NCBI GenBank assembly: GCA_026394155.1
Contig: JAPKYT010000053.1
Span: forward strand, 1-46,013
Length of the DNA stretch: 46,013 nucleotides
Origin: a bacterium
GTDB taxonomy: Bacteria > Electryoneota > RPQS01
Reading direction: 5' to 3'
In this document: in pieces, positions 24,562 through 33,665 of the stretch
Layout of the letters: every line of letters starts with the position of its first letter
Position numbering within the stretch: the stretch's first letter is position 1
Notes under the pieces: model-generated
What the model was told of the DNA's origin: nothing
Databases searched by the model: none
The model's input: the letters and a program-made list of their open reading frames with translations, nothing else
Program-made: the position numbers and the translations under genes

Positions 24562-27141
24562 ATGAGCTCCCCATCACCTTCTTTCCGTTTTCTCGTTTTC
24601 TGTCTGGCCCTCGTGCTGGCAGGTCTGACGCGCCTGGCCGAGGGCTTTGTGCTCTATGAGCAGCACGAGCCCGCCGAGGCTCCGCTCCCTCAACTTCGAC
24701 TCGATCGCGGCCAAGTAATTATCAGTCTCAACGGCCCGTGGGAATTTCGGGTTGGCAACAAGGGAGCGTTTCGTTCAGGCTGGATACCCTGCTCCTTTGA
24801 CGGCAGTTGTGACGAAGTGGTTTTCCGGCGCTCATTTTCCCTTCCGGACAGCCTGAAGTCCTTCAACATTCAACTGCACCTTCCGGAAGTCCACCATACG
24901 GTGGAAGTGTGGGTGAATGGGGCGTTTGTCTCCTCCTTCACGGGAAGCCAGCTGGCTTTCTCGTGTCTCATCACCCGCGACCGGCTGCGCTTTGGGGGAG
25001 AAAACGACCTCGAACTTCGCGTGGATGCCCGGCTCACGCCGCGCAGCACGTTTCCGGTTCGGCCCCAGCTGATGCACCCGCAGAACTACGGCGGAGTGTT
25101 TTCGGGAGTCTATCTGCGCGCCGTTCCACCGTGGTCCATGGAGGAATTGAACCTCGCCTGCGACTCCCCGCTCGATTCTTCCGCGGTGAACGCCACCGTA
25201 AAGCTGCGGATTGCGCGCTATCGCGTGGCGACGTGGGCCGCGGACACCTCGGGCGCATCGGGAGATATTCGCATCCACGCGCAGCTCAGAGACAGCACGG
25301 GCCGCACACTGACGGAGGGATGGAGCGAGCGCGTGGCCAGCGGAGGCAGCGAGAGCTTTCTGGTTTCCGTTCGCTTGCCCAAGACCGCCGTTTCGCTGTG
25401 GGCGCCCGGCCGTCCCGTGCTCTACGAGCTGGTGGCGACACTTGTCGCCGGTGCGGACACGCTTCAGCGCATGTCGCGGCAGGTGGGCTTCAAGAACGTG
25501 CAAATCCGCAACGGGGACCTGTACCTCAACGGCCGGCCGCTCCGTTTGCGCGGAATAGACTATGTGCCCGAGCACCGCGACGGCCGGCGCGCGATCTCGC
25601 GCGCCGTCTTCCGGCAAGACCTTTCCCGCATCCGCGAGCTGGGATTCAACGTCGTCCGTGTTCCGTTCGGCCCGCCACCGTTGCCTCTGCTTGATCTTGC
25701 CGATCAAATGGGGTTGATGGTCCTCGCCGAGTCCAATCTCGACTGGATTCCGGGAGAGATTCTGGTCCGGCCCGCTTATCGGGACATGGTGGAGCATGCG
25801 GTGACGCGGCTTCTGGCCGTCGCCGGCGATCATCCCTCCGTTCTGGCGTGGGGCCTCGGTTCGCAGTTGGACTGGCGCCGTCAAGCGACGCGCGACTTCA
25901 GCCTTTGGCTTCGCGGTCTCGTCAAGGAGCGGGACAGCCGGCCGTGCTACATTGAGACCGCCCGGCCTGAGTTCACAGATGGCTTGGCGGACATGATCTT
26001 CGTTACACAGTCATGGTGTGGCGGCGAGGGGGCGGGGTCTCTTCCTCGCGGCGACGTGCCCACGCTGCTGTCCCGTGTTGGCGCTTTGGCGGCGGCGGGA
26101 GGTCGCAACCCCTCGGGCATGCCGTCGGGCGCCGTGGAACAGGCCGAGTATCTTCTCCATCAGCTCGCCATGTTCGACGCCAACCCGTCGGTGGATGGTT
26201 TTCTCCTTCACAGCTTTGCGGACTATCACGGCAGTAGCCCGCTGCTATCGCAGCCCGGCGTGTACGATCCATCTCTGTACACCTTCGGCATCATGAGCTG
26301 GGACCGGCAGGAACGAGTCGCCTATGCCAAGTTGCGGGATCTGGCCCAAACCGGCCAGAGTTCACCGCCGGCGCCGTCCCCCGCCAAGTCCGGCCCACCC
26401 GTGGCTTTTCCGGTGGTCGGACTGGGCGCGCTGCTGTTTCTGTCCTTGGAAATGCGCCGCAACAACGTTTTCCGCCAGAATCTGAAGCGCGCGTTTTTGC
26501 ACGCCCACGGATTCTACTCCGACCTGCGTTATCGCCGCTTTCTCCATATCGGGCAGCCGATGGTGCTGTGGATTCTGGAAGCGGTCACCTTTGCCGTCTT
26601 GGTGTCTTCTGCGCTCTACTCGCTGCGCGCGAGCTTCGCTCTTGACTACTATCTGGCCCATTTCCTCCCTTGGCCGCGGCTCAAAGTCTGGCTGGTGGAT
26701 GTGATCTGGGCGCCGGCGCCCGCCATCGTGTATTTCACCGTTTTCTTTATGGTGGCGGTGGTGTTCAAGATACTGGTCGTGCGTCTGCTCTCTTTCCTCT
26801 TTCGCGAGCGCGTGGATTTCTGGCAGTCGGCCAACTACGTGATCTGGTCCTTGGCGGCCATTCTCTTCCTGTTGCCGCTGGCGGTGGTGTTCTATCGGGT
26901 CATCGAAATGTCCACCCTCGCTACGGTGGCCTATCTGGCCGTGGCGGCCGGCCTGATCTGGTGCGTGGTGCGGCTGCTCTCCGCACTGCGAGCCGGTTTC
27001 GCCGCGAGTCCCTTGCGAGTCTATGGTACAGTGGTGGGGATTATCGCACTGTTAATCGTGGTGATTCTGGCGGTCTTGGATAACCGCTTGGGCACGATGA
27101 CCTACCTGCCTTTCTTCCAAGATGTGTTCGTGGCGCGATAG
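24562..27141 (+). CDS. Catalytically dead GH2-like protein fused to a polytopic membrane domain
   Basis: 859 aa. A signal peptide or anchor (FLVFCLALVLAGLTRLAEG) is followed by a GH2 sugar-binding jelly roll (about 35-190: SLNGPWEFRVGN, VEVWVNGAFVSSFTG, GGVFSGVYL), an Ig-like sandwich (about 200-315) and a TIM barrel (about 318-600: LYLNGRPLRLRGIDYVP). The acid/base motif reads HPSVLAWGLGSQ, so the usual Asn-Glu is Ser434-Gln435. The nucleophile motif reads PTLLSRVGA, with Arg505 where Glu is expected. Residues about 613-840 hold six hydrophobic segments, faintly like Yip1-type proteins. I infer a sugar-sensing or scaffold protein, not a hydrolase. It stands alone between the peptidase and guaB. 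Confidence 0.78.
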   Translation: MSSPSPSFRFLVFCLALVLAGLTRLAEGFVLYEQHEPAEAPLPQLRLDRGQVIISLNGPWEFRVGNKGAFRSGWIPCSFDGSCDEVVFRRSFSLPDSLKSFNIQLHLPEVHHTVEVWVNGAFVSSFTGSQLAFSCLITRDRLRFGGENDLELRVDARLTPRSTFPVRPQLMHPQNYGGVFSGVYLRAVPPWSMEELNLACDSPLDSSAVNATVKLRIARYRVATWAADTSGASGDIRIHAQLRDSTGRTLTEGWSERVASGGSESFLVSVRLPKTAVSLWAPGRPVLYELVATLVAGADTLQRMSRQVGFKNVQIRNGDLYLNGRPLRLRGIDYVPEHRDGRRAISRAVFRQDLSRIRELGFNVVRVPFGPPPLPLLDLADQMGLMVLAESNLDWIPGEILVRPAYRDMVEHAVTRLLAVAGDHPSVLAWGLGSQLDWRRQATRDFSLWLRGLVKERDSRPCYIETARPEFTDGLADMIFVTQSWCGGEGAGSLPRGDVPTLLSRVGALAAAGGRNPSGMPSGAVEQAEYLLHQLAMFDANPSVDGFLLHSFADYHGSSPLLSQPGVYDPSLYTFGIMSWDRQERVAYAKLRDLAQTGQSSPPAPSPAKSGPPVAFPVVGLGALLFLSLEMRRNNVFRQNLKRAFLHAHGFYSDLRYRRFLHIGQPMVLWILEAVTFAVLVSSALYSLRASFALDYYLAHFLPWPRLKVWLVDVIWAPAPAIVYFTVFFMVAVVFKILVVRLLSFLFRERVDFWQSANYVIWSLAAILFLLPLAVVFYRVIEMSTLATVAYLAVAAGLIWCVVRLLSALRAGFAASPLRVYGTVVGIIALLIVVILAVLDNRLGTMTYLPFFQDVFVAR

Positions 27142-27172
27142 CCGCGCCGGTTGTGAACGGACGAGGTGTCTG

Positions 27173-28651
27173 ATGCAGCCTGAAAAGATTGAACGCGACG
27201 GCATGACCTTCGACGATGTGCTGCTGCTGCCGGCGCGTTCGGACGTCATCGCCGGTCAGGTCAACGTGGCCACGCGCTTCACCCGCAACATCGCCCTCAA
27301 CATTCCCCTCGTCTCGGCGGCGATGGATACGGTGAGCGAATCGTCGCTGTGCATCGCTCTGGCTCGTGAAGGCGGGATCGGTGTGATTCACAAGAACATG
27401 GCGCCCGCAGCGCAAGCCGCTGAGGTGACGCGCGTCAAGCGCTCCGAGTCGGCCATGATTCTCAAGCCGCACACCTTGCCGCCGCAGGCCCGGCTGGCCG
27501 ACGCCCGTGCGCTGATGAAAGACAAGAGCATCAGCGGAATCCAGGTGGTGGACGGCGACAAACTGGTGGGAATCGTCACCAACCGCGACTTGCGCTTCGA
27601 ACACGATTGGCAGCAGAAGATCTCGGCGGTGATGACCCCGCGCGAGCGACTGGTCACCGCACCGCTCGGGACAGACCGCAAGACGGCGGAAAAAATCCTA
27701 CAGAAACACCGCATCGAAAAACTGCTGTTAGTGGATGCCGAAGGCCGGCTGGCGGGTCTGGTCACGGCCAAGGATATTCTTAAGACCACTCTCTTTCCCA
27801 ACGCCTGCAAGGACAGTGAGGGACGGCTGCGGGTGGCCGCGGCGCTGGGGATCAGGCCCGAGTCCGTGGATCGCGCCCGCATTCTCATGGAAGCCGGCGT
27901 GGACGCTCTGGTGGTGGATTCCGCGCATGGCCATTCGGAAAACGTGATTCAGATGGTGAAGACGCTGCGCCGTGAATTCCCGAACGTGGATTTGGTGGCG
28001 GGAAACGTGGTCACCGCCGAAGGCGCGCGCGAGTTAGTGGAGGCGGGAGCGGACGCGGTGAAGGTGGGAATCGGGCCGGGCTCGATTTGCACCACGCGCG
28101 TCATCGCGGGTGTGGGAGTTCCGCAGATCAGCGCCATCCTCGATGTCTATGCGGCGATGAAGGATCTCGGAGTGCCGGTGATCGCCGACGGCGGCATTCG
28201 TTACTCCGGCGACATCGCCAAAGCCATCGCTGTGGGAGCATCCACCGTGATGATCGGCAGCCTGTTCGCCGGAACCGAAGAGGCTCCGGGCGAGATGATC
28301 TTGCTCGAGGGGAGAAGTTACAAGCAGTTCCGCGGAATGGGATCGTTGGGGGCTATGCGGCAGGGGAGTGCGGATCGCTACTTCCAGTCCGCCGCCGATG
28401 CCTCGGGCAAGTTCGTTCCCGAGGGCATTGAAGGGCGTGTGCCCTACAAAGGAAAGCTGGCGGACACGGTCTACCAGTTGGTGGGAGGTCTCAGGCAGGC
28501 TATGGGCTATTGCGGTGTGGCGACCATCGCCGACATGCAGGACAAGGCGCGACTCATCCGGATCACGTCAGCCGGCTATCGCGAGAGTCACCCTCACGAT
28601 GTGGTCATCACCCACGAGGCGCCCAACTACGAACAGCCAAAGTGGTCGTGA
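27173..28651 (+). CDS. guaB: Inosine-5'-monophosphate dehydrogenase
   Basis: Oxidises IMP to XMP, the committed step to GMP. Seen: [26 protein letters not shown], a pair of CBS domains (about residues 90-205), [12 protein letters not shown], the catalytic loop [11 protein letters not shown] and the flap region [14 protein letters not shown] 27173 with GAGGTG upstream gives 492 aa, normal length. The frame extends to 27122 inside the previous gene, but that extension is not family-like. It is transcribed towards rpsT. Confidence 0.96.
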   Translation: MQPEKIERDGMTFDDVLLLPARSDVIAGQVNVATRFTRNIALNIPLVSAAMDTVSESSLCIALAREGGIGVIHKNMAPAAQAAEVTRVKRSESAMILKPHTLPPQARLADARALMKDKSISGIQVVDGDKLVGIVTNRDLRFEHDWQQKISAVMTPRERLVTAPLGTDRKTAEKILQKHRIEKLLLVDAEGRLAGLVTAKDILKTTLFPNACKDSEGRLRVAAALGIRPESVDRARILMEAGVDALVVDSAHGHSENVIQMVKTLRREFPNVDLVAGNVVTAEGARELVEAGADAVKVGIGPGSICTTRVIAGVGVPQISAILDVYAAMKDLGVPVIADGGIRYSGDIAKAIAVGASTVMIGSLFAGTEEAPGEMILLEGRSYKQFRGMGSLGAMRQGSADRYFQSAADASGKFVPEGIEGRVPYKGKLADTVYQLVGGLRQAMGYCGVATIADMQDKARLIRITSAGYRESHPHDVVITHEAPNYEQPKWS

Positions 28652-28666
28652 GCGTCCGGCGCGGGC

Positions 28667-28731
28667 AAAAAAGAAGAGCCGGTGTTCCGACTCTGGCTGG
28701 AGGGGGAGGAGCGCCAGAGTAACACCGGCTC
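28667..28731 (-). terminator. Intrinsic terminator of rpsT; hairpin shared with guaB end
   Basis: GAGCCGGTGTT (28676-28686) pairs perfectly with AACACCGGCTC (28721-28731). Inside it ACTCTGGC (28690-28697) pairs with GCCAGAGT (28713-28720), giving a 19-bp two-part stem. On the - strand it is followed by TTCTTTTTT (complement of 28667-28675), a classic terminator for rpsT. On the + strand there is no T run, so it may only weakly end guaB transcripts. Confidence 0.85.
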
Positions 28732-28760
28732 GGCGGGGAAACTTCGCGAATGTCGCGCGG

Positions 28761-29018
28761 TTAACCTTGTAGAGAGTTCACGTGGCGCGCCAGCTTGGAC
28801 TTGTGGCGCGCAACGGTATTGCGATGGTAAAGTCCCTTGGCTGCCATGTGATCCAGCAGCCCGTAGGCTCTGACCAGTTCGGCCTGCGCAACGGTCTTGT
28901 CACGCAGCAGCAGAACCCGTTTTTCGGCGACGCGGCAACGCGAGCGCTCGGTGCGATTGCGCAGGCGAGCCACGGCCGAGGTGCGCATCCTCTTCTCAGC
29001 GGACTTGTGTGAAGGCAT
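28761..29018 (-). CDS. rpsT: 30S ribosomal protein S20
   Basis: Small, basic, helical ribosomal protein of 85 aa, and the only convincing - strand gene in the window. The sequence MPSHKSAEKRMRTSAVARLRNR, the LDHMAAKGLYHRNTVARHKSKLARHVN end and the composition match S20. It is monocistronic: its own strong promoter lies upstream and a strong terminator downstream. A 7-bp hairpin (29050-29066) sits in the 5' leader. Confidence 0.94.
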   Translation of the reverse strand: MPSHKSAEKRMRTSAVARLRNRTERSRCRVAEKRVLLLRDKTVAQAELVRAYGLLDHMAAKGLYHRNTVARHKSKLARHVNSLQG

Positions 29019-29049
29019 CTACTCGTGTACCGTTAACAATGACTCTACA

Positions 29050-29066
29050 AAGTGCCGGGGGCACTT
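29050..29066 (-). promoter_or_regulatory. Hairpin in the rpsT 5' leader
   Basis: AAGTGCC (29050-29056) and GGCACTT (29060-29066) form a perfect 7-bp stem with a three-base loop. It lies between the inferred rpsT start site and the start codon. Leader structures commonly serve ribosomal-protein feedback, but no S20-binding role can be shown here. Confidence 0.4.
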
Positions 29067-29092
29067 GGCTTGCGAAAGTGTGTTAATATAAT
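29065..29092 (+). promoter_or_regulatory. Promoter for the sirtuin-lipoprotein-cdsA genes
   Basis: TTGGCT (29065-29070) and TATAAT (29087-29092, perfect -10) are separated by 16 bases. The -10 overlaps the -10 of the opposing rpsT promoter. A good GAGGTGAT ribosome site follows, 9 bases before ATG 29139. Confidence 0.6.
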
Positions 29093-29113
29093 CATCTACA
29101 ATACCATTGTCAA
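29085..29113 (-). promoter_or_regulatory. Strong promoter for rpsT
   Basis: Read on the - strand: TTGACA (complement of 29108-29113, perfect -35), 17-base spacer, TATATT (complement of 29085-29090). This is the closest match to the sigma70 consensus in the window, and it is correctly placed about 70 bases before the rpsT start codon. Confidence 0.85.
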
Positions 29114-29138
29114 GTTATTTTGAGGTGATCTCGGGCAG

Positions 29139-29888
29139 ATGGATGATCATATCCAGATTATTGTAAATTCAGAAAATATATGCATTCTGACGGGTGCCGG
29201 GATATCGGCCGAGTCGGGAATCCCGACCTTTCGCGGCGCTGGCGGCATGTGGGCCAAATACCGGCCGGAGGAATTGGCCACGCCCGAAGCTTTCGCCGCC
29301 AATCCCCGCCTCGTCTGGGAGTGGTATCAGGCCCGTCGTGAGGCGGTCTCAAAAGCCGCCCCTAATCCCGGCCACAAGGCACTCGCCGAGTGGGAGGGCC
29401 TTGCGCGCTCGTTTGTTTTGGTGACGCAGAACGTGGACGGACTTCACCGCGCGGCCGGCAGCCGTCAGGTGCTGGAGCTTCACGGCAACATTCGCCGTAA
29501 CCGCTGTACGGCCTGCGGGCGCGAATCCACCATGGATGAGATCACCTTCAACGGTCAGCTTCCGCTTTGCGAGTGCGGCGGCCTTTTGCGCCCGGCCGTC
29601 GTCTGGTTCGGCGAATCGCTGCCGGAGCAAGTCCTTGAGGCGGCTTTTGCGGCGGTGCGGCAATGCGATCTGTTTCTCACGGTCGGCACTTCCGCCGTCG
29701 TTTATCCGGCCGCGGCCTTGCCCCGTCTGGCTCTCGACCGCGGCGTCCCGGTGATTGAAGTGAACACCGAAGAGACGCCGTTCAGCGCCGGCGCAACCTA
29801 CAGCCTGCGCGGTCCGGCGGGTGAAGTCCTGCCGCCGCTCGTGGCCGCCTATGCCTCGGCTCCGCATCGTTCAAGGCAAATATCATGA
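29139..29888 (+). CDS. NAD-dependent protein deacylase, SIRT5-type sirtuin
   Basis: Removes acyl groups from protein lysines using NAD. Motifs: TGAGISAESGIPTFRG (NAD binding), TQNVDGLH, catalytic His115 in ELHGN, and a structural zinc site Cys123, Cys126, Cys144, Cys146. Tyr63 and Arg66 in EWYQARRE form the Y-x-x-R pair that lets SIRT5 and CobB bind succinyl- or malonyl-lysine, so desuccinylase activity is inferred. 249 aa. It has its own promoter and ATGA overlap with the downstream lipoprotein gene. Confidence 0.93.
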   Translation: MDDHIQIIVNSENICILTGAGISAESGIPTFRGAGGMWAKYRPEELATPEAFAANPRLVWEWYQARREAVSKAAPNPGHKALAEWEGLARSFVLVTQNVDGLHRAAGSRQVLELHGNIRRNRCTACGRESTMDEITFNGQLPLCECGGLLRPAVVWFGESLPEQVLEAAFAAVRQCDLFLTVGTSAVVYPAAALPRLALDRGVPVIEVNTEETPFSAGATYSLRGPAGEVLPPLVAAYASAPHRSRQIS

Positions 29889-32074
29889 AACGATCCATCA
29901 TCCTTGTCCTGCTCACGGCGCTGGCTCTCGGCGCGGCCTTGTGTGGCGGGTGCGCCTACTACAATACGTTCTACAACGCCAAACAGAAGTTCGCCGAAGC
30001 TGAACGCGAGACCCAGCGCAACCAGCAGCAGCAGACCGCAGCGGGAACGGCCCAAGGCGCGGCGCAGGGGGCGCAGCAGCCGCGCCCCGTTCCCATGGAC
30101 AAGTATCGCAAAGTCATCGAAACGTCCGCAAAGCTCCTTGAAATGTACCCCAACAGCAAGTGGGTGGATGATGCGCTCCTGCTCATGGGCATCTCGTACT
30201 ACCGTCTGAATGATCTGGCGCGAGCCGAGCGCAAGTTTACCGAGTTGATGACGCTCTTTCCGAATAGCCCGGACGTCCCGGCGGCGGTCATCTGGAGGGC
30301 GCGCACACTGGCGGACATGAAGAACCCTGAAGGAGCCGTTCAGCTTCTCAACGAGGGCTTGCCTAAGATCAAGGTCGGGCCGCAAAAGGCGGAAGCTCTT
30401 TATCAGCTTGCGCGTCTGCACTTGGAACTCGAGCAGTGGCCGGAGGCCGTGGAGCGGTTCAAGGCCTGTCTCCGGGAAAAACAGTCGCGCAGTCAGCGGA
30501 TCATCACCCTGCACGAAGCCGGACAGGCCGAGTTCCACGTGGGGGACTATGCCGCGGCGCGAGCCGCCTTTTCGGAAGTGGCCGGGGTCAGCCGGGACCC
30601 GAGTCAAGCCTACGAAGCCTTCGTGTACTGGTCAAGATGCGAAGCCGCGCTGGGGAATACGCATGAGGCGGAGGCCATACTATTGCGCGTTCGCTCGATG
30701 GAACGTTTCATAGACTTCACCGATCAGACGGATCTTGAGCTGGCCGGTCTGGCGGTCGGGGAAGGACGGATTGACGATGCCATCGCCATGTATGAGCAGT
30801 TCATCGCCCACAGCGAAAACGGCGCTCCGCGGGGACTCGCCTTCTACCGTTTAGCCAACATCTATCGTGAGCGGCGCGTCAATCTGACTCTGTCGAAAGC
30901 GTTGCTGGACAGCGCGACGCGCAGCGGAGCGGCCAAGGACATCGCCGACTCGGCGCGATCCTCACTCGATCAGATCTCCAAAGGTCTGCTCGCCTTGAAC
31001 CGCATCAGCGAACTTCTGGATCAGCTTCAGGCGCTCGAGAGGGGCGATGCCGAGAGTCCCCAGCCCGCGCCTCCGGAGTCCGGTGAAATCGTCGCGCCTA
31101 AGGACAGCATGGTCTTGCCTCGGTTGGATTCGTCCTTGACCGCTGCCACCGATTCCGCCGCAGAGTTGCTGCGCGTACCCCCGGAGATTGCGGCCGACAC
31201 AAGTCGTCGTTTGTCACCGGCCGAACTCGCGACGGATTCCATTCTGAAAGCGCTGCGCCGGCAGGCCGAGGAGAAGAAGGTTGCCGACAGCGTCGCCGGC
31301 GCCGCTCCCGTTTACGCCAAGACCGCACCGGCTGGCGGGAGCACCGCGCCGGGTGCCCTGACTTCGCTGCGCCGTGATCTTCAGTCCGCCTACCTTCGCA
31401 TCGCGGAATTCTACGAATTCGACTTGGCCGACCACGACAGCGCGTTGTATTACTACCGCTTGGCGGCCGCCGCTTCGGTCAATACTCAAGTCTTCTGGAA
31501 GGCCAACCTTCTTTTGGCAAGTCGTTTCGCCGCATCCGGCGATTCTCTGACGGCCGAGGCGGAACAACGCTATCGCGCCGTGATCGGTGCCGACAGCGTG
31601 CCCATCCCAGCGGCTAATCGGGCGAGGGCAGCGTTGCACATGCCGCTGATTGAGGTTCCGGTGTCTCCTCAACTTGCCGCTCTGCGGGCGGCCGAGATCG
31701 CTCAGTTTGCCGACAGCGTATCTCCGGATTCGGTGCTGAAACTCTACTCCGCCGTTATCGCCATGGACTCCACGACTCCTGAGGCTCGAACCGCTTTGTT
31801 TGCCAAGGCCTTTGTCTACGAAGACACGCTCCGGCAGCCGGATTCGGCCGCGGCCGTTTATCGCGACCTGCTGCGGATTTGCGCCGATGCTTCGGTCGCA
31901 GAAATGCTGAGGGCGAAACTCGACCCACCCGACAGCTCGTCACCATTCTTCGAGAGCGACGAGGCGCTGTTTGGTCAGAGCACAGAGACCGTTGAAACCC
32001 TTCTCCAGCCGGCCCAGCAAGAAGCGGGCTGGCCCCCGCCGGAGGAGTCCCTTCGAGGTCGTCGCTTCCGCTGA
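29885..32074 (+). CDS. Repeat-containing lipoprotein (TPR-like), function unknown
   Basis: 729 aa. A signal peptide ends in LCGGC, giving lipid-modified Cys23, followed by AYYNTFYNAKQKFAEAE, an opening seen in FCB-group lipoproteins. Residues about 60-370 contain helical tetratricopeptide-like repeats (KLLEMYPNSKWVDDALLLMGISYYRLNDLARAERKF is split over two helices). A Ser/Pro/Ala-rich linker (about 385-490) leads to a second repeat block containing FYEFDLADHDSALYYYRLA. It resembles BamD-like envelope scaffolds in layout only. Start ATG overlaps the sirtuin stop; the stop overlaps the cdsA start (TGATG). Confidence 0.8.
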   Translation: MKRSIILVLLTALALGAALCGGCAYYNTFYNAKQKFAEAERETQRNQQQQTAAGTAQGAAQGAQQPRPVPMDKYRKVIETSAKLLEMYPNSKWVDDALLLMGISYYRLNDLARAERKFTELMTLFPNSPDVPAAVIWRARTLADMKNPEGAVQLLNEGLPKIKVGPQKAEALYQLARLHLELEQWPEAVERFKACLREKQSRSQRIITLHEAGQAEFHVGDYAAARAAFSEVAGVSRDPSQAYEAFVYWSRCEAALGNTHEAEAILLRVRSMERFIDFTDQTDLELAGLAVGEGRIDDAIAMYEQFIAHSENGAPRGLAFYRLANIYRERRVNLTLSKALLDSATRSGAAKDIADSARSSLDQISKGLLALNRISELLDQLQALERGDAESPQPAPPESGEIVAPKDSMVLPRLDSSLTAATDSAAELLRVPPEIAADTSRRLSPAELATDSILKALRRQAEEKKVADSVAGAAPVYAKTAPAGGSTAPGALTSLRRDLQSAYLRIAEFYEFDLADHDSALYYYRLAAAASVNTQVFWKANLLLASRFAASGDSLTAEAEQRYRAVIGADSVPIPAANRARAALHMPLIEVPVSPQLAALRAAEIAQFADSVSPDSVLKLYSAVIAMDSTTPEARTALFAKAFVYEDTLRQPDSAAAVYRDLLRICADASVAEMLRAKLDPPDSSSPFFESDEALFGQSTETVETLLQPAQQEAGWPPPEESLRGRRFR

Positions 32075-32886
32075 TGCGCAACCTGCTGTCCCGTGTCCTG
32101 ATTGCAGCTCTGGGCATTCCGCTGCTCATCCTTCTCGCCAAGGGAGGAGTGTGGGCGCGCGGCCTCTTGATCGTGGCGCTGCAAGGACTGATCCTGCGCG
32201 AGTGGATTTCTCTGGTGTCGGTGCGAGGCGCGCGGGTGTCGCTGGCGGGCCTTGCGCTGGCTGCAGCCGGGTTGGACGTGCTCGTCTTCAGATCGGGCGG
32301 GGGAGTCGGCTTGGCGTCAGGGATCGCGGCCGTGGCGCTCATGCTCATCGTCGAGGTCTTTCGCCGCGGACGCCAACCACTGCTCAACCTCGGTGCGTCC
32401 GCTCTCTTTCTTCTCTATGTGTGCCTGCCGCTCTCCTTGTGGTTCGTCTTGGGCGACACCGACAGATTTGAGTCTTTCGCGCCGGCGGGCGCGCTGGTCT
32501 CACTGTGGCTGTCCACTTGGCTGTGCGACACGGCCGCCTATGCCGTGGGGCGCACGCTGGGAAAGCACAAGCTCTATGACGCGGCCAGTCCGAACAAGAC
32601 CATAGAAGGCTTCGTCGGAGGCATCGCCGGAGCGATTGCCGCTCCTCTGCTCATGTCGGCGCTCGGCTGGGCGCGGCTGTCGGTGGTGGATGTCCTCGTT
32701 CTGGGAGCCATCGTGGGACTCTTGGGTCAGACGGGTGACCTGCTCGAATCGCTCATGAAGCGCGAAGTCCAGCTCAAGGATGCGTCGTCCTTCTTGCCCG
32801 GCCACGGCGGTCTTCTGGACCGCTTCGACTCTCTGCTGCTTTCGACTCCCTTCTTTTACGCCTACCTGATCCTGTCGGGCGCCTGA
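32074..32886 (+). CDS. cdsA: Phosphatidate cytidylyltransferase
   Basis: Makes CDP-diacylglycerol from phosphatidate and CTP at the inner membrane. The family signature is complete: SLMKREVQLKDASSFLPGHG followed by GLLDRFDS. Upstream is WLCDTAAYAVGRTLGKHK and SPNKTIEGFVGG. Roughly eight hydrophobic segments span the 270 aa. Its start codon shares its A with the lipoprotein stop. Together with plsC it covers two steps of phospholipid synthesis. Confidence 0.94.
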   Translation: MRNLLSRVLIAALGIPLLILLAKGGVWARGLLIVALQGLILREWISLVSVRGARVSLAGLALAAAGLDVLVFRSGGGVGLASGIAAVALMLIVEVFRRGRQPLLNLGASALFLLYVCLPLSLWFVLGDTDRFESFAPAGALVSLWLSTWLCDTAAYAVGRTLGKHKLYDAASPNKTIEGFVGGIAGAIAAPLLMSALGWARLSVVDVLVLGAIVGLLGQTGDLLESLMKREVQLKDASSFLPGHGGLLDRFDSLLLSTPFFYAYLILSGA

Positions 32887-32923
32887 CGCTCGCAGGCGTA
32901 TCCTCAAACCTTCCCGCGGTCTT

Positions 32924-33643
32924 ATGCGAGAACCCGATCCAACCCATCGCTCGCCGAGTTCCGAAGTGGCGCGGATGTTTGACCGGATCTCGCGAACCTA
33001 CGATCTGCTCAACCATCTTCTCTCGCTGAGCTCGGATCGCCGCTGGCGTCGTTTGGCCGTCCGCCGCCTGTTGCTCGCGCCCGGGCACATGGTTCTCGAC
33101 TGCGGCGCGGGCACCGGCGACATGGCGCTCACCGCTCACCGGCACACGGAAGGTATCAGCACGGTCCTGCTCGATCCGGCGCACGCCATGCTGAGTCTTG
33201 CCGACAGCAAGGCGGGCATCATCGAACCTGCGCGTTTCAGACTGGTGCGCGGATATGCCGAGCGTCTGCCTTTTGCCGACGCGGTTTTCGACCGTTTCAT
33301 GGTCGCCTTCGGGATCCGCAACTTCAGCGACTTGCGCGCGGGACTCTGCGATCTGTGCCGGGTTCTCAAGACCGGCGGGCGCGGAGTGATTCTTGAGTTC
33401 ACGCCGGATCGCGCGCCTTTCATTGATGCGATCTTCACTTCTTACATGCGACGGATCATGGCTCCGCTCGGGGCAGCGATCTCGGGGGATCGCGACGCCT
33501 ACCGGTACCTGTCGCGAACCGTACAGAACTTCGCCACCTCCGGCGATCTTGTCCACTTGCTCGAAGAGGTGGGATTCCGCCATGTAGAGAGCCACCGACT
33601 GTCTCTCGGCGTCGCCACGCTGTTCGTGGTGGAGAAGCGGTAG
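32924..33643 (+). CDS. menG: Demethylmenaquinone/ubiquinone C-methyltransferase (MenG/UbiE)
   Basis: SAM-dependent methyltransferase of quinone synthesis. Motifs: MFDRISRTYDLLNHLLSL near the N-terminus, the SAM site VLDCGAGTGDMALTAH, FMVAFGIRNFSDLRAGLCDLCRVLKTGGRGVILEF and YRYLSRTVQNF. 239 aa. Menaquinone rather than ubiquinone is the likelier substrate in an FCB-like organism, but that is inferred. No other quinone genes are in the window. Confidence 0.9.
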   Translation: MREPDPTHRSPSSEVARMFDRISRTYDLLNHLLSLSSDRRWRRLAVRRLLLAPGHMVLDCGAGTGDMALTAHRHTEGISTVLLDPAHAMLSLADSKAGIIEPARFRLVRGYAERLPFADAVFDRFMVAFGIRNFSDLRAGLCDLCRVLKTGGRGVILEFTPDRAPFIDAIFTSYMRRIMAPLGAAISGDRDAYRYLSRTVQNFATSGDLVHLLEEVGFRHVESHRLSLGVATLFVVEKR

Positions 33644-33665
33644 CGCTGCGGAGACGGGCACCATC

